NCBI RefSeq assembly: GCF_003688855.1 | Contig: NZ_REFW01000001.1 | Coordinates: 1-64,000, forward strand | Length of the DNA stretch: 64,000 bases | From: Tessaracoccus antarcticus | Lineage (GTDB): Bacteria > Actinomycetota > Actinomycetes > Propionibacteriales > Propionibacteriaceae | Reading direction: 5' to 3' | Shown here: positions 9,847 through 19,256 of the stretch, piece by piece | Position numbering within the stretch: position 1 is the first letter of the stretch | Layout: each line of letters starts with the position of its first letter | Translations under genes and position numbers: made by a program | The notes under the pieces: model-generated | The model's database searches: none | What the model was told of the DNA's origin: nothing | What the model saw: only the letters and a program-made list of their open reading frames with translations

Positions 9847-10281
9847 ATGGACAAGACCCACCCGAACCTGATGGCCTCCAACGTCGTCGTGCACCTGCCC
9901 GAGGATCCCGCGCTCACCGAGATCCACGAGAGCGGCAAGGACGGATTCCTTGACGTGGTGCAGCGGCACCCGGAGTCGTCCCTGTGCTGGGCGCTGCTGG
10001 CCGAGGGATGCCTCAGGTCCGACGACCTCGGCTCCACCGTCGCCGCATACGCCTACGCACGCACCGGCTACCACCGTGGCCTGGACGTCCTTCGGCGCAA
10101 CGGATGGAAGGGTAGCGGTCAGGTGCCGTGGGCACACGAACCCAACCGCGGATTCCTCCGGGCACTCTTCGCGCTCAGCCAGGCAGCGAAAAGGCTCGGC
10201 GAGACCGACGAGGCAGAGCGCTGTGCACAGTTCCTCCGCGACTCCTCTGAAGAGGCTTTCGACGTCCTGACCCAGGACTGA
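9847..10281 (+). CDS. DUF3151 family protein
   Basis: 144 residues, typical for this actinobacterial family of unknown function. It is soluble, with no signal or membrane segment. Recognisable family features are the CWALLAEG and AYAYARTGYHRGLD stretches followed by GWKGSGQVPW and a helical C terminus that reads like a degenerate TPR repeat. The ATG at 9847 fits a leaderless start; the frame extends 3 codons upstream to a GTG at 9838, overlapping the -10 box. No function can be assigned. Confidence 0.8.
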   Translation: MDKTHPNLMASNVVVHLPEDPALTEIHESGKDGFLDVVQRHPESSLCWALLAEGCLRSDDLGSTVAAYAYARTGYHRGLDVLRRNGWKGSGQVPWAHEPNRGFLRALFALSQAAKRLGETDEAERCAQFLRDSSEEAFDVLTQD

Positions 10282-10422
10282 CGACTCGCGGCGGAGCCCC
10301 CACATCGTCGGCCGGACGGGTGACAACCCGCTCGCCGCAAACCCCACCGGCAAGGGGTGTGTCATGAGAGACGACGTTTTTGCCGTAAACTCGGCCCGTT
10401 GTCCATTTTGAGGAGTACCTGC

Positions 10423-12285
10423 ATGCCCATCCGCAATGACCTGCGAAACGTCGCGATCGTCGCACACGTCGACCACGGCAAGACCACGCTCGTCGACGCC
10501 ATGCTGTGGCAGTCAGGAGCGTTCCGCATAGGCTCCGAAGTCAAGACGCAAGTGATGGACTCGATGGACCTGGAGCGCGAGAAGGGCATCACGATCCTCG
10601 CGAAGAACACCGCGGTGCAGCACAAGCGGCCCGACGGCACCGAGGTCACCATCAACATCATTGACACCCCCGGTCACGCCGACTTCGGCGGTGAGGTGGA
10701 GCGCGGTCTGGAAATGGTTGACGGCGTCGTCCTGCTGGTCGATGCCTCCGAGGGCCCCCTGCCCCAGACACGCTTCGTGCTGCGCAAGGCGCTGGCCAAG
10801 AAGCTGCCGCTCATCGTTGTCGTCAACAAGGTCGACCGTCCTGACGCTCGCATCAGCGAAGTCGTCGAGGAGACCTACGACCTCTTCATGGACCTGATCG
10901 ACGACGACGCCACCGACGTCCTCGACTTCCCCATCGTGTACGCCTCCGCCAAGGCTGGCCGCGCATCGATGACGCAGCCCGCCGACGGCTCGATGCCTGA
11001 CGGTGAAACCCTCGAGGCTCTCTTCTCCACCATCATGGACCGGGTACCCGCTCCGAGCTACGTGGAGGGCGCCCCACTCCAGGCGCACGTCACCAACCTG
11101 GACGCCTCCCCGTACCTTGGTCGCCTCGCGCTCTGCCGCATCGTGGCCGGCGAGATGCACCGTGGCCAGCAGGTGGCCTGGTGCCGGGCCGATGGCTCCA
11201 TCACCACCGTCAAGCTGACCGAGATGCTCACCACCAAGGCACTGGACCGCGTCCCGACCGACTGGGCCGGTCCCGGCGACATCATTGCCATCGCCGGCAT
11301 CCCGAACATCACCATCGGCGAGACGTTGTCGGACCCCAACGACCCGAAGCCCCTGCCGTTGATCCATGTCGACCAACCCTCGATCTCCATGACCATCGGC
11401 ATCAACACGTCCCCGCTCGCAGGCCGTTCGGGCAAGAAGCTGACGGCCCGCCTCGTCAAGAACCGCCTCGATGCGGAACTGATCGGCAACGTGTCCATCA
11501 AGGTCTCCGACACCGAGCGCCCAGACACGTGGGAAGTGCAGGGCCGAGGTGAACTGCAGCTGGCGATCCTCGTGGAGATGATGCGACGCGAGGGCTTCGA
11601 GCTGACCGTCGGCAAGCCTCAGGTGGTCACCCAGATCATCGACGGCAAGGTCCACGAGCCCATCGAGCGCCTGACCATCGACATTCCCGAGGAGCATGTG
11701 GGCACCGTCACCCAGCTCATGGGAACCCGTCGGGGTCGCATGGAAGTGATGGTCAACCACGGCACCGGTTGGGTGCGCCTGGAGTTCGTCGTCCCCGCGC
11801 GTGGTCTCATCGGGTTCCGCACCGAATTCCTCACGGAGACGCGGGGCACCGGGCTCATGAACCATGAGGCCGAGGGCTACGCGCCCTGGGCCGGGAACTT
11901 CCGCACCCGCCCCACCGGGTCACTCGTTGCCGACCGCACCGGGACCGTCACCTCGTTCGCGTCGTTCAACCTCCAGGAGCGGGGCGCATTGTTCGCCGCA
12001 CCGGGTGCCGATGTCTACGAGGGAATGGTGGTGGGTGAGAACCCGCGCGCCGAGGACATGGACGTGAACATCACCAAGGAGAAGAAGCTCAACAACATCC
12101 GCGTCTCCACGAGCGACGAGCTGGAGCGCCTCATCCCGGCCAGGGTGTTGTCCATGGAGCAGGCGCTGGAGTTCTGTGGCGTCGACGAGTGCCTGGAAGT
12201 GACTCCGGACATCGTGCGGATCCGCAAGGTGACCCTGAATGCCAACGACCGGGCGAAGACCCGCAGGAGCTCCAAGTCGGGCTGA
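10423..12285 (+). CDS. typA: Translational GTPase TypA/BipA
   Basis: 620 residues, close to the family norm. The G1 motif AHVDHGKTT is at the N terminus, followed by EREKGITI (switch I), DTPGHADF (G3) and NKVD (G4), then the EF-G-like domains and the BipA-specific C terminus. TypA binds 70S ribosomes and aids assembly and stress adaptation. The ATG at 10423 follows GAGGAG. The gene stands alone and ends in a strong terminator. Confidence 0.97.
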   Translation: MPIRNDLRNVAIVAHVDHGKTTLVDAMLWQSGAFRIGSEVKTQVMDSMDLEREKGITILAKNTAVQHKRPDGTEVTINIIDTPGHADFGGEVERGLEMVDGVVLLVDASEGPLPQTRFVLRKALAKKLPLIVVVNKVDRPDARISEVVEETYDLFMDLIDDDATDVLDFPIVYASAKAGRASMTQPADGSMPDGETLEALFSTIMDRVPAPSYVEGAPLQAHVTNLDASPYLGRLALCRIVAGEMHRGQQVAWCRADGSITTVKLTEMLTTKALDRVPTDWAGPGDIIAIAGIPNITIGETLSDPNDPKPLPLIHVDQPSISMTIGINTSPLAGRSGKKLTARLVKNRLDAELIGNVSIKVSDTERPDTWEVQGRGELQLAILVEMMRREGFELTVGKPQVVTQIIDGKVHEPIERLTIDIPEEHVGTVTQLMGTRRGRMEVMVNHGTGWVRLEFVVPARGLIGFRTEFLTETRGTGLMNHEAEGYAPWAGNFRTRPTGSLVADRTGTVTSFASFNLQERGALFAAPGADVYEGMVVGENPRAEDMDVNITKEKKLNNIRVSTSDELERLIPARVLSMEQALEFCGVDECLEVTPDIVRIRKVTLNANDRAKTRRSSKSG

Positions 12286-12293
12286 TGTCATCA

Positions 12294-12332
12294 AAAAAGG
12301 GGCGCCCACCATCCTGGTGGGCGCCCCTTTTT
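12294..12332. terminator. Bidirectional intrinsic terminator
   Basis: GGGCGCCCACC and GGTGGGCGCCC form a perfect GC-rich stem around a 5-nt loop, flanked by A-run on the left and T-run on the right. It lies between the convergent typA and SRPBCC genes and can stop transcription from both sides. Confidence 0.92.
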
Positions 12333-12341
12333 CGTCGTGTG

Positions 12342-12806
12342 TCAGCTGGAGACGGCGGCCGACAGGTTGGCCAGCGACTGCTCCAACTCCTCTTCCTTGA
12401 CCAGCGGGAAGTGGAGCTTGGCAAGAAGCTTCTGGTCCGTGACCTTGGACCAGTCGTAGGTGAGGGTCACGTCCGTGGCGTCGGCACCGTCGGACTTGAG
12501 CTCCCAGAGCCATTCCCAACCGGGGGGCTCCTGGCCTGCGGGTGCGGTCTTCCAGCCCACCATCTGGTTCTCCGAGTAGGCGCTGACCCAGTTGTCGGTC
12601 TGGTACTCCCCACCCATGTGGTCGCCCTCCATGTTCATGGTGAACTTGGAGCCCGTCTCCTGGATGCGGTCGGCGTGATCGACCGAGCGGATGAAGCCCG
12701 ACCCGTCGATCTCCGCGTGGCGCGACGGGAGTGTCAGGACGGCGAAGATGTCCTTGGCGGAGGCGTCGATGCGGCGTGAAACACTGATGCGATTTGTATC
12801 GGTCAT
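12342..12806 (-). CDS. SRPBCC family protein
   Basis: 154 residues from the ATG at 12806. The opening ISVSRRIDASAKDIFAVLTLP and the later GWEWLWEL and DVTLTYDW stretches match the START-like helix-grip fold of the SRPBCC superfamily, which binds hydrophobic ligands. No catalytic residues or specific ligand can be inferred. An ATG 7 codons upstream (12827) is an alternative start. The gene follows an HD-domain gene by about 30 nt and ends at the bidirectional terminator. Confidence 0.75.
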   Translation of the reverse strand: MTDTNRISVSRRIDASAKDIFAVLTLPSRHAEIDGSGFIRSVDHADRIQETGSKFTMNMEGDHMGGEYQTDNWVSAYSENQMVGWKTAPAGQEPPGWEWLWELKSDGADATDVTLTYDWSKVTDQKLLAKLHFPLVKEEELEQSLANLSAAVSS

Positions 12807-12836
12807 CCCCCCATAGTGTCGCGACATCGGGTCAAT

Positions 12837-13442
12837 TCAAGGACCGATGCTGCCGGAATGGTTCGCCAGCCGAAGGTTTTCAAGCTCATCGCGCAGGTTG
12901 GCACGTGCCGCTGCCTCCCACAGCCCGCGCGCCCGGTCGGTGCCGAAGAAGTGGCCCCGTTCCAGGAACCGCGCCAAGAACTCGCTGCGCCCATGCACCC
13001 ACTCCTGGTCGGTGAGGTGTGGCAGTTCTGCACGGATGCCCTCGACGTTGCGCCTGTAGGCGTCACCATCGGCTCCCAGAGCACTGAGGTCGGCGTCACA
13101 GACCCGCTGTCCCGCGATGTCGTCCGGCGCCGTGAGATGTCCGGCGGTGAGCATCACCAGCCGCTGGATCTCCGTGATGTCCGAGGGGGCCTCGTGGCCC
13201 TCCAGCAGGTCTGCCACCAGTGCGGCGGAGGCACGCTCGTCCTCGGGCGTGCTGTTGGAGTGCACGGCGTCGTGGAACCAGAAGGCGATGAGCTCCAACC
13301 GTGATCCCCCCAGCGTTTCGAGGGCCACGAGTCCATTCACCAGATGACTGGTGTCGTGATAATGACGATGCGGCTCGGCCCACCGCCGCAGGAGCTCTGC
13401 GGCGACGGAGTCGGGCAGCAGCCCCGCCGGGTCGGGGTTCAC
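12837..13442 (-). CDS. HD-domain metal-dependent phosphohydrolase-like protein
   Basis: 201 residues. The metal-binding pattern is visible as RHYHDTSHL, then FHDAVHS, with a further Asp in CDADLSALG, as in predicted HD hydrolases of unknown substrate. The GTG at 13442 overlaps the stop of the upstream membrane-protein gene by 4 nt, which fixes the start better than the longer open frame to 13625. It is the middle gene of a three-gene minus-strand operon with the membrane protein and the SRPBCC protein. Confidence 0.8.
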   Translation of the reverse strand: MNPDPAGLLPDSVAAELLRRWAEPHRHYHDTSHLVNGLVALETLGGSRLELIAFWFHDAVHSNSTPEDERASAALVADLLEGHEAPSDITEIQRLVMLTAGHLTAPDDIAGQRVCDADLSALGADGDAYRRNVEGIRAELPHLTDQEWVHGRSEFLARFLERGHFFGTDRARGLWEAAARANLRDELENLRLANHSGSIGP

Positions 13443-13900
13443 CACAGCCTGATCAGTCCCCAGGCGAGGCCCGACCACAGCGCGGCCCACAACATGCTCG
13501 AGAACGTGCCGATGATGAACAGTTCCCCCTTGCTGCCCGTGGGGGTGCGCAGTTCGGGGTAGCGCCCCAACCCCTTGACTCCCAGCACCACGGCGATGCC
13601 GGCGGGGAATCCGCTCAGGACGCACGCGAACAGGGCCGCCCGCTCCAGCAGGCCGATCCAGTACCCGCCCTTCAACTGCTCCCCCGCCGCCTGAAGGCCC
13701 GGGAGTGCTCCGCTCTGGCTCACCGGGGCGACTGACGGCGGCTCGCCGCCCACCGTCAGCTCGGACTCGACCTCAGGGGGTGTCACCTCGTCACGGTTCT
13801 CGATCCGCACCAGCAACCGCCGCACGACGGGGGTGCCGGCGAAGACTGCGAGCGCAAAACACGCGGCCACGATTGCCGCTTGCGCCACGAACACCCACAC
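13439..13900 (-). CDS. Membrane protein resembling the C-terminal part of DUF3307 proteins
   Basis: 153 residues. One N-terminal hydrophobic segment is followed by a charged loop (~30-75), then IGLLER and VKGLGRYPEL motifs and a last hydrophobic stretch with FIIGTFSSMLWA. These motifs resemble the tail of DUF3307 proteins that are often found beside satD; the four-helix DUF3307 part itself is missing. The divergent neighbour here is a satD homologue, which supports the link. The start is placed at GTG 13900 because GAGGAGG sits 7 nt before it; the GTG at 13909 would abut that site. Function unknown. Confidence 0.6.
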   Translation of the reverse strand: MWVFVAQAAIVAACFALAVFAGTPVVRRLLVRIENRDEVTPPEVESELTVGGEPPSVAPVSQSGALPGLQAAGEQLKGGYWIGLLERAALFACVLSGFPAGIAVVLGVKGLGRYPELRTPTGSKGELFIIGTFSSMLWAALWSGLAWGLIRLW

Positions 13901-14059
13901 GTTGCCCACCTCCTCGTCGAAGGCACAACTCTGTCATGCCACCCTGACAACGTGGGCGTTCACACGCTCATGGGGTCAGGCGGCGCGGGGGTTGACGATG
14001 CCCCACCACGTCAGACGATTTTCCACTCGCGAGAGGCGCCGCTCGCCGGATAGTGTAGA

Positions 14060-14065
14060 TATAGT
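14060..14065 (+). promoter_or_regulatory. -10 box for satD (leaderless type)
   Basis: TATAGT lies 6 nt before the GTG at 14072. The 170-nt gap between satD and the divergent membrane-protein gene holds no other obvious signal. Confidence 0.4.
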
Positions 14066-14071
14066 CTTCAT

Positions 14072-14713
14072 GTGGAAGAAATGAAGGTATTGCCTGAATG
14101 CGTGGCGCTGCTCGGTGACCTCGTGGCGTCGCGTACGACGGACCGGTCCCACGTGCACGCCGCCCTGCTGCGCGGCATCGACGAGACCAACGCCAGAGTC
14201 CCAGCGCTGGATGCCCTGCGGGTCACGGTGGGCGACGAGGTCCAGGGCCTGTACGCGAGCGTGGGGGACGCACTGGGCGCGTCGGTGGCCCTCCGCAATG
14301 CACTGTTCGGCACCGCGGACATGCGATTCGGCATCGGCGGGGGCGACGTCCGCATCATCGACGACGAGCGCGGCATCCAGGACGGCAGCGCCTGGTGGCT
14401 GGCACGCGACGCCATCAACGCCGCCGAGGCGCTTGCAGGGCAGGCAGGGTACACAGGAGTCCGCACCGCGGTCCGGGACCAGCGACAAGCAGCCGTGGCA
14501 GCAGCCGACGGCATGGTGCGTCTCGTCGATGTGAGCGTCGACGCCCTGCGGGACGGGGCACGTCGCAGCCTCATCGGCCTGCTGAACGGCCTGGAGAACG
14601 CAGAGGTGGCAAGGCTGGAAGGGATCACCGAATCCGCGAACTCACAACGTGTCATCCACAACAGCCTCAGGGTCCTCGCAGACGCCATCACCGCAGTGCA
14701 ACTGCTTCCCTGA
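14072..14713 (+). CDS. satD: SatD family protein
   Basis: 213 residues. The N-terminal [10 protein letters not shown] motif, the VGDEVQGLY segment and the RFGIGGGDV segment are the hallmarks of SatD, a family first noted in a streptococcal acid-tolerance operon and whose biochemical role is not settled. A C-terminal helical part with [10 protein letters not shown] could be a DNA-binding-like helix pair. Start GTG 14072 fits the -10 box spacing for a leaderless message; ATG 14081 is an alternative. It is divergent from a membrane protein with DUF3307-tail motifs, the usual satD companion. Confidence 0.75.
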   Translation: MEEMKVLPECVALLGDLVASRTTDRSHVHAALLRGIDETNARVPALDALRVTVGDEVQGLYASVGDALGASVALRNALFGTADMRFGIGGGDVRIIDDERGIQDGSAWWLARDAINAAEALAGQAGYTGVRTAVRDQRQAAVAAADGMVRLVDVSVDALRDGARRSLIGLLNGLENAEVARLEGITESANSQRVIHNSLRVLADAITAVQLLP

Positions 14714-14771
14714 ACATGCCCAATCCGCGGATACCACCACCGCGTTTGGATCCATCGGCAAAGATCGAAGG

Positions 14772-15269
14772 ATGACAGACATCACTTTCAAGGGTTCCCC
14801 CGTCTCCACCCAGGGAGACCTGCCCGACGTGGGCTCCAGAGCACTCGACTTCGCTCTCGTGGGCACCGACCTGCAGCCAGTGAAGCTGTCGGACCTCAAG
14901 GGTCGAAAAGTGGTGCTCAACATCTTCCCGAGCCTGGATACCGGCGTGTGCGCCACCAGCGTCCGCACCTTCAACGAGAAAGCCGCTGGCCTTGAGAACG
15001 CCACCGTCCTCTGCATCTCCCGCGACCTGCCCTTCGCGCAGGCCAGGTTCTGCGGCGCAGAAGGCATCGAGAACGTCATCACCGCCTCCGACTTCCGCAC
15101 CACCCTGGGCGAGGACTACGGCGTCACCATGATCGACGGCCCCCTGGAGGGTCTCCTGTCCCGAGCCGTCATCGTCATCGACGAGAACGGCATCGTGACC
15201 TACACGCAGCAGGTACCCGAGATCACCACCGAACCCGACTACGACGCAGCCCTGGCCGCACTGAACTGA
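14772..15269 (+). CDS. tpx: Thiol peroxidase Tpx
   Basis: 165 residues, the expected size for an atypical two-Cys peroxiredoxin. The peroxidatic Cys60 lies in [10 protein letters not shown] and the resolving Cys94 in ARFCGAEG, the spacing seen in E. coli Tpx. It reduces hydroperoxides with thioredoxin as the electron donor. ATG 14772 follows GAAGG. It stands alone between satD and the BadF-type kinase, with a GC-rich hairpin after its stop. Confidence 0.97.
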   Translation: MTDITFKGSPVSTQGDLPDVGSRALDFALVGTDLQPVKLSDLKGRKVVLNIFPSLDTGVCATSVRTFNEKAAGLENATVLCISRDLPFAQARFCGAEGIENVITASDFRTTLGEDYGVTMIDGPLEGLLSRAVIVIDENGIVTYTQQVPEITTEPDYDAALAALN

Positions 15270-15279
15270 TCAACCGACG

Positions 15280-15315
15280 ACGCCGGTCCATCCCCGCACG
15301 GGGGTGGGCCGGCGT
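15280..15315 (+). terminator. Hairpin after tpx, probable terminator
   Basis: ACGCCGG pairs with CCGGCGT and an inner CC-ATCCCC pairs with GGGGTGG around a short loop. The stem is strong but no T-run follows, so it may need Rho or act as an mRNA 3' end. Confidence 0.5.
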
Positions 15316-15360
15316 TGTGCGTCCGCGCCGCCAGTAGGATCGCCCCGACGAGGAGGACCC

Positions 15361-16311
15361 ATGGACGTGACACCCTCAGCCATCGCCGTCGACGCTGGCG
15401 GCAGCAGCACACGCGCCGTCGTGGTGAGCAGGGACGGGAACTGCGGTGCCGTGATTCGAGGCGGCCCCGGCAATCCCGTGGCGGATCCTGACAGGGCGGC
15501 CGCCACCATCGCGCAGGTGTGTGCAGCGGCATCAGGCGCCAGCACCCAGCGTCCGCACCTCGTGGTGGCCACGGTCGCAGGCATCCTCTCCCGTGACTTC
15601 CCCCAACTACCGCCTGCACTCGCCCACCAGGGCCTCCCCTCCCGCGTGGTCATGGTCAGCGACCTTCTCGGCGCCTACTTCTCCGGCACCACGGCACCCG
15701 AGGGGTCCGTGCTGATCGTCGGCACAGGGGCCGTGGCTGCACGGGTGACAGGGGGCCGGCTCAGCGCCGTGCGTGACGGTCTCGGCTGGCTGCTGGGCGA
15801 CGACGGATCGGGATTCTGGATCGGCCACCAGGTGGCCCGGGCGGTGGCGGCCGATCTCGACGGCCGCGGACCCGCCACCACGCTGACCTCGCGTGTGCTG
15901 GCAGGGCTCGACGATGTAGTGCGCCGCAGCGGCCTCAGGACACCGGATCTCGCGGCTCTGCTCACGTGGTCGCAGACGAGGCCTCCCGTGGAACTGGCAC
16001 GCTTCGCGGTGATGGCGGCCGGCGAGGCGGAGAGGGATCCGGTGGCCGCGTCCATCTGCGGCCGGGCCGCAGAGTATGCCCTGGCCACTCTGGCATCCCT
16101 CCCCGGCACCGAGGAGGGACCCGTGGTCATGGGCGGAAGCGTCCTCGGAGAAGGCAGCCCCGTGGGTCGGCAGGTCTACGCATGTCTGGGCGCACGGGCC
16201 CGCCGTGTGTCCGACGGTGTGGCCGGTGCGGCGATGCTCGCCATACGGGAGCTCGGCGGCAGCACCGACGACGCGTCGCTGGCCAGGGTCGTGCAGGCCC
16301 TCCGCGGCTGA
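15361..16311 (+). CDS. BadF/BadG family ATPase, N-acetylglucosamine kinase-like
   Basis: 316 residues of the ASKHA fold. VDAGGSSTR near the N terminus is the phosphate-1 loop, VGTGAVAA the phosphate-2 region, and LGDDGSGFWIG is the motif shared with eukaryotic-type GlcNAc kinases. It most likely phosphorylates an amino sugar released from wall turnover, but substrate is inference. There are no Cys ligands of the type used by the iron-sulfur BadF activators. ATG 15361 follows GAGGAGG. The gene converges on ygfZ. Confidence 0.85.
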   Translation: MDVTPSAIAVDAGGSSTRAVVVSRDGNCGAVIRGGPGNPVADPDRAAATIAQVCAAASGASTQRPHLVVATVAGILSRDFPQLPPALAHQGLPSRVVMVSDLLGAYFSGTTAPEGSVLIVGTGAVAARVTGGRLSAVRDGLGWLLGDDGSGFWIGHQVARAVAADLDGRGPATTLTSRVLAGLDDVVRRSGLRTPDLAALLTWSQTRPPVELARFAVMAAGEAERDPVAASICGRAAEYALATLASLPGTEEGPVVMGGSVLGEGSPVGRQVYACLGARARRVSDGVAGAAMLAIRELGGSTDDASLARVVQALRG

Positions 16312-16330
16312 GACGACCGCCTGCGCCAGA

Positions 16331-17278
16331 TCAGCGCAGGACGGGCCTCACGTGCAGGCCGACGTCGGGATCCACCAGCGCCTCCTGCGCCGCAGGGATG
16401 TCGTCGGCGAGCAGTTGGGCGTCGACGGGGACGTTGCGCTTCACGAGTCCGAGGGCGATCGGCCCCAGTTCGTGATGCCGTGCGCTGGATCCGACGAACC
16501 CGACGGCACGCCCGTCCAGCATCAGGGGGGCGCCCCCATCGGGCAGCGACGACAGGGAGCCGTCCAGGTGCAACTGCACGAGCCGGCGCGGCGGACGGCC
16601 GAGCGTGTGCACCCGTGCCACCGTCTCCTGCCCCCGGTAGCAACCCTTCTCCAGATGCGTGCCCAGCAGGCCGATTTCGTTGGGGATGGTTCTGTGGTCG
16701 GTGTCCACGAAAATCCGTGGCACCCCGGCTGCGATACGCGCCGCCTCGTACGCCCAGACGCCGACGGGCACCGCCGAGGACTCGTCCCCCGGCAGGACAG
16801 CGTCGACCGGGACGAAGACGTCAGACCCACCGATTTCGCTGTCCCTGACGGTCCACCCCTCTGGGACCGCGATTTTGTGTCCGAACCATGCCATGCGCAG
16901 GTCGCCTCGCAACCGCACCTCCACGCGGGACATGAACCGCATCCGGTCCAGCCACTCCACGAGCGCCGCACCCCTGCCGGGCTCGGTCCAGGCCAGAAAA
17001 CTCTCACCGTCATCCACGCCGTGCAGGACGTGTTCGATGTGCCCGGTGGGCGCCAGGACCAGGGCTGTCGTGGCCACTGCAGGTGCCAGCGACTCAAGGT
17101 GCTGCGTGGTGAGCGCGTGCAGCCATGTCAAACGGTCCGGCCCCCTGACCTCGACGACGTCCCGGTTACCGAGGTCCGCCACGCCGAGGCCGTTGGCGAT
17201 GGCGCGGCCCTCGGCCACGGGGTTGCCGTGGTGCCACACCAATCCGGCGTCAATGCCGTCATCCAGGAGAACCGCCAT
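16331..17278 (-). CDS. ygfZ: Folate-binding protein YgfZ
   Basis: 315 residues, related to the T-protein of the glycine cleavage system. The diagnostic K-G-C-Y-x-G-Q-E motif is present as KGCYRGQE. YgfZ family proteins bind tetrahydrofolate and help make or repair iron-sulfur enzymes. The ATG at 17278 is 1 nt from the stop of the nitrobindin-like gene, so the two are one transcription unit. Confidence 0.93.
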   Translation of the reverse strand: MAVLLDDGIDAGLVWHHGNPVAEGRAIANGLGVADLGNRDVVEVRGPDRLTWLHALTTQHLESLAPAVATTALVLAPTGHIEHVLHGVDDGESFLAWTEPGRGAALVEWLDRMRFMSRVEVRLRGDLRMAWFGHKIAVPEGWTVRDSEIGGSDVFVPVDAVLPGDESSAVPVGVWAYEAARIAAGVPRIFVDTDHRTIPNEIGLLGTHLEKGCYRGQETVARVHTLGRPPRRLVQLHLDGSLSSLPDGGAPLMLDGRAVGFVGSSARHHELGPIALGLVKRNVPVDAQLLADDIPAAQEALVDPDVGLHVRPVLR

Positions 17279-17279
17279 C

Positions 17280-17780
17280 TCACACCCTCGTCAGTCGGGC
17301 CCACATGTGCGGGCGCAGCTCATGCACGTCCGTGGAGCGGTCCAGGGCGTACATCAGGTCATTCTCCACCTTGCCGTAGAGGCGTTGGCCTGAGGAGTGC
17401 GTCACCTCGGCACTCTCGGCGCGGACGACGGCATCCGTCATCAGATCAATGCGGGTGACCTGGATCTTCCCGACGAGGATCTCGGTCCACCCCTCGGAGT
17501 TCGACAACACCACCTCCAACGACGCGTCGGACTTCGGCCGCCAGAAACCGGTCTCCATGCCCAACGGCCGGCCGGTCTCGCCATCCTCGAGGAGGAACGT
17601 CTGCGACACGTAATAGAGGTACTCGCCGCCGTTGTGGTTGAACTCGATGCGTTGTTCGAACGTGAAGTCCCCGCCGTCGTGGTCGGTGCCGTTGCCGGTC
17701 CCCTCCCACCGCCCGACGAGCCAACCGAGGGCCGTCAGCGCGGGATTGAGTCCCTTGGGCACCTGAATGTCCATCTGCAT
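17280..17780 (-). CDS. Nitrobindin-like heme-binding protein (FABP family)
   Basis: 166 residues from ATG 17780, which has GAAGGA 9 nt upstream; ATGs at 17789 and 17774 are alternatives. The family signatures are GRWEGTG near the N terminus, FNHNGGEYLYY, FWRPKSD, and a C-terminal RPHMWARL whose His is the likely heme ligand by comparison with nitrobindins. Nitrobindins bind ferric heme and can isomerise peroxynitrite to nitrate. A detoxifying role fits the nearby Tpx and mycothiol genes but is inference. Confidence 0.88.
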   Translation of the reverse strand: MQMDIQVPKGLNPALTALGWLVGRWEGTGNGTDHDGGDFTFEQRIEFNHNGGEYLYYVSQTFLLEDGETGRPLGMETGFWRPKSDASLEVVLSNSEGWTEILVGKIQVTRIDLMTDAVVRAESAEVTHSSGQRLYGKVENDLMYALDRSTDVHELRPHMWARLTRV

Positions 17781-17904
17781 GTGCGTCATTCCTTCGTTGA
17801 GGGTGTTCATGACTCCGGCGCGCGTGACGCCGACACCCAGGGCCAAGTCTAGCGAGGGACCCCCGGTTGCCCCCGGTGTCACCGATGCCCTAGACAAGGG
17901 TGTC

Positions 17905-18342
17905 ATGCGCGTCGTCATCACGAGAGTTGCCGAGGCCAGCGTCACCGTCGACGGTGACCTGGTGTCCCAGTTGCCCAGGCCCGGGCTACTGGTGCTGGTC
18001 GGCATCGCCCGGGGCGACGGCCCGCAGGACGCGCGTGCCGTGGCCGCCAAGACGTGGTCGCTGAGGATCCTCCGCGACGAACGCTCCGCCAGCGACACCA
18101 ATGCCCCCATCCTTGTCATCAGCCAGTTCACGCTCCACGCGGCCACCCGCAGGGGCCGTCGGCCGTCCTGGAGTGCGGCCGCATCCGGGGATGTCTCGGA
18201 ACCGCTCGTGGAGCTCTTCTGCCGGGAACTGGAGGCGCTGGGCGCCGAGGTGGGACGAGGCCGTTTCGGGGCGGAGATGCAGGTGGCGTCCGTCAACGAC
18301 GGCCCCATCACCATCCTCATCGACACACAAGACTGGCGCTGA
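17905..18342 (+). CDS. dtd: D-aminoacyl-tRNA deacylase
   Basis: 145 residues. SQFTLHA and the C-terminal MQVASVNDGPIT are the two active-site motifs of Dtd, including the cross-subunit Gly-cisPro-like element. The enzyme removes D-amino acids wrongly loaded on tRNA. ATG 17905 has AAGGG upstream. Divergent from the nitrobindin-like gene. Confidence 0.96.
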   Translation: MRVVITRVAEASVTVDGDLVSQLPRPGLLVLVGIARGDGPQDARAVAAKTWSLRILRDERSASDTNAPILVISQFTLHAATRRGRRPSWSAAASGDVSEPLVELFCRELEALGAEVGRGRFGAEMQVASVNDGPITILIDTQDWR

Positions 18343-18356
18343 GGATCCCCGGGCCG

Positions 18357-19127
18357 TCACCTCACCTCGAGGAACTCCAGTGCGCTGATGGAGACGGCAT
18401 CGTTCTTCTCGGACGTCTCGCCCGGGACGGTGGCGTCGAGCACCGTCATGGTGACGTCACCGCTGATGGTGGTGGGTGGGAACCTCACCTCCTGGAACTG
18501 GCGGTCATTGGCGGCCAGCGGCTGCACCACCCACGAGCCGTCGCTGAACGTCCACTTCACGGTCAGGATCCGCCGCTCCGCCAGGTACCGGGCGGTGCTG
18601 ACCGTGTTGCCGTTGATGAGGCGCACCCCCACCAGCACCACCTCCGGCTCCAGCGTGAACGTGATGGTCTCCCCCGTGCCCGACCCCCAGCAGCGCCACA
18701 GCGAGCCGGGGTCGTCGTCGACGAGGTTGCTCGGTGGATCCGGGCTGAATCCCGTACCACTCAGGCAGCGACCCTCCGCAGCCAGAGCAGGTACGTCGCG
18801 CACCGGTCCGTCCCACGGCACGAGAGTGGCATCCGCCGAGGGCATGACGGTGGCCGTCATCGTCGGGGAGCCGACGGTCACCTCGGGCGCGGCGGGCCCG
18901 CCGCCCTGCACCACCACCAGTTTGCCGACGCCGAAGCCCAGCAGCAGGGCCCCCACCACGCCTGCCACCACGAGCGGCGGAGCGAACCCCTTCGCGTCGC
19001 GTGAGCGAAAGGGCACGCGTCGACGCTGGGACGCGGACCGCTCGGCAGCCTCAGCGCCCCGGAGCACATCCGGGGAATCGGTGGTGCCCTGATCCCGGAA
19101 CAGCTTGTCCGGCAGGCGTTTGGGCAT
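18357..19127 (-). CDS. Membrane-anchored protein with NADase-type glycan-binding domain
   Basis: 256 residues. A basic N-terminal stretch (about 1-45) precedes one transmembrane helix (~50-70) with a GFGVGKLVVV end, then a short linker and a discoidin-like beta domain with ASN/DDDPGSLWRCWG-type motifs ending in ISALEFLEVR. This module is known from NAD glycohydrolase-linked proteins as a glycan-binding domain; no NADase catalytic part is present. The protein probably sits in the membrane with the binding domain outside. Start ATG 19127 is supported by TAGCAT 7 nt upstream; ATG 19136 is possible. Confidence 0.75.
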   Translation of the reverse strand: MPKRLPDKLFRDQGTTDSPDVLRGAEAAERSASQRRRVPFRSRDAKGFAPPLVVAGVVGALLLGFGVGKLVVVQGGGPAAPEVTVGSPTMTATVMPSADATLVPWDGPVRDVPALAAEGRCLSGTGFSPDPPSNLVDDDPGSLWRCWGSGTGETITFTLEPEVVLVGVRLINGNTVSTARYLAERRILTVKWTFSDGSWVVQPLAANDRQFQEVRFPPTTISGDVTMTVLDATVPGETSEKNDAVSISALEFLEVR

Positions 19128-19134
19128 GCACGAC

Positions 19135-19140
19135 ATGCTA
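19135..19140 (-). promoter_or_regulatory. -10 box for the glycan-binding protein gene (leaderless type)
   Basis: TAGCAT on the minus strand, 7 nt before the ATG at 19127, with no ribosome binding site. Confidence 0.4.
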
Positions 19141-19256
19141 CCCGTGGGCACCTGCGGGCCGCCCGCGCCCCGCCACGACCGTTGTCAGCGAACCACGGGA
19201 GGGGTCTGACGCATTACGATTGCGCACAGGCCCGGATGATCAGGAGGAGGCGACGC

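Noticed and set aside
7768-10476. 902-codon minus-strand open frame antisense to dhaM
   Set aside because: It runs through an intact 800-residue Dha/PTS gene with all active sites; its residue mix (His, Gly, Arg, Val rich) is that of a codon-shadow frame and has no domain signal.
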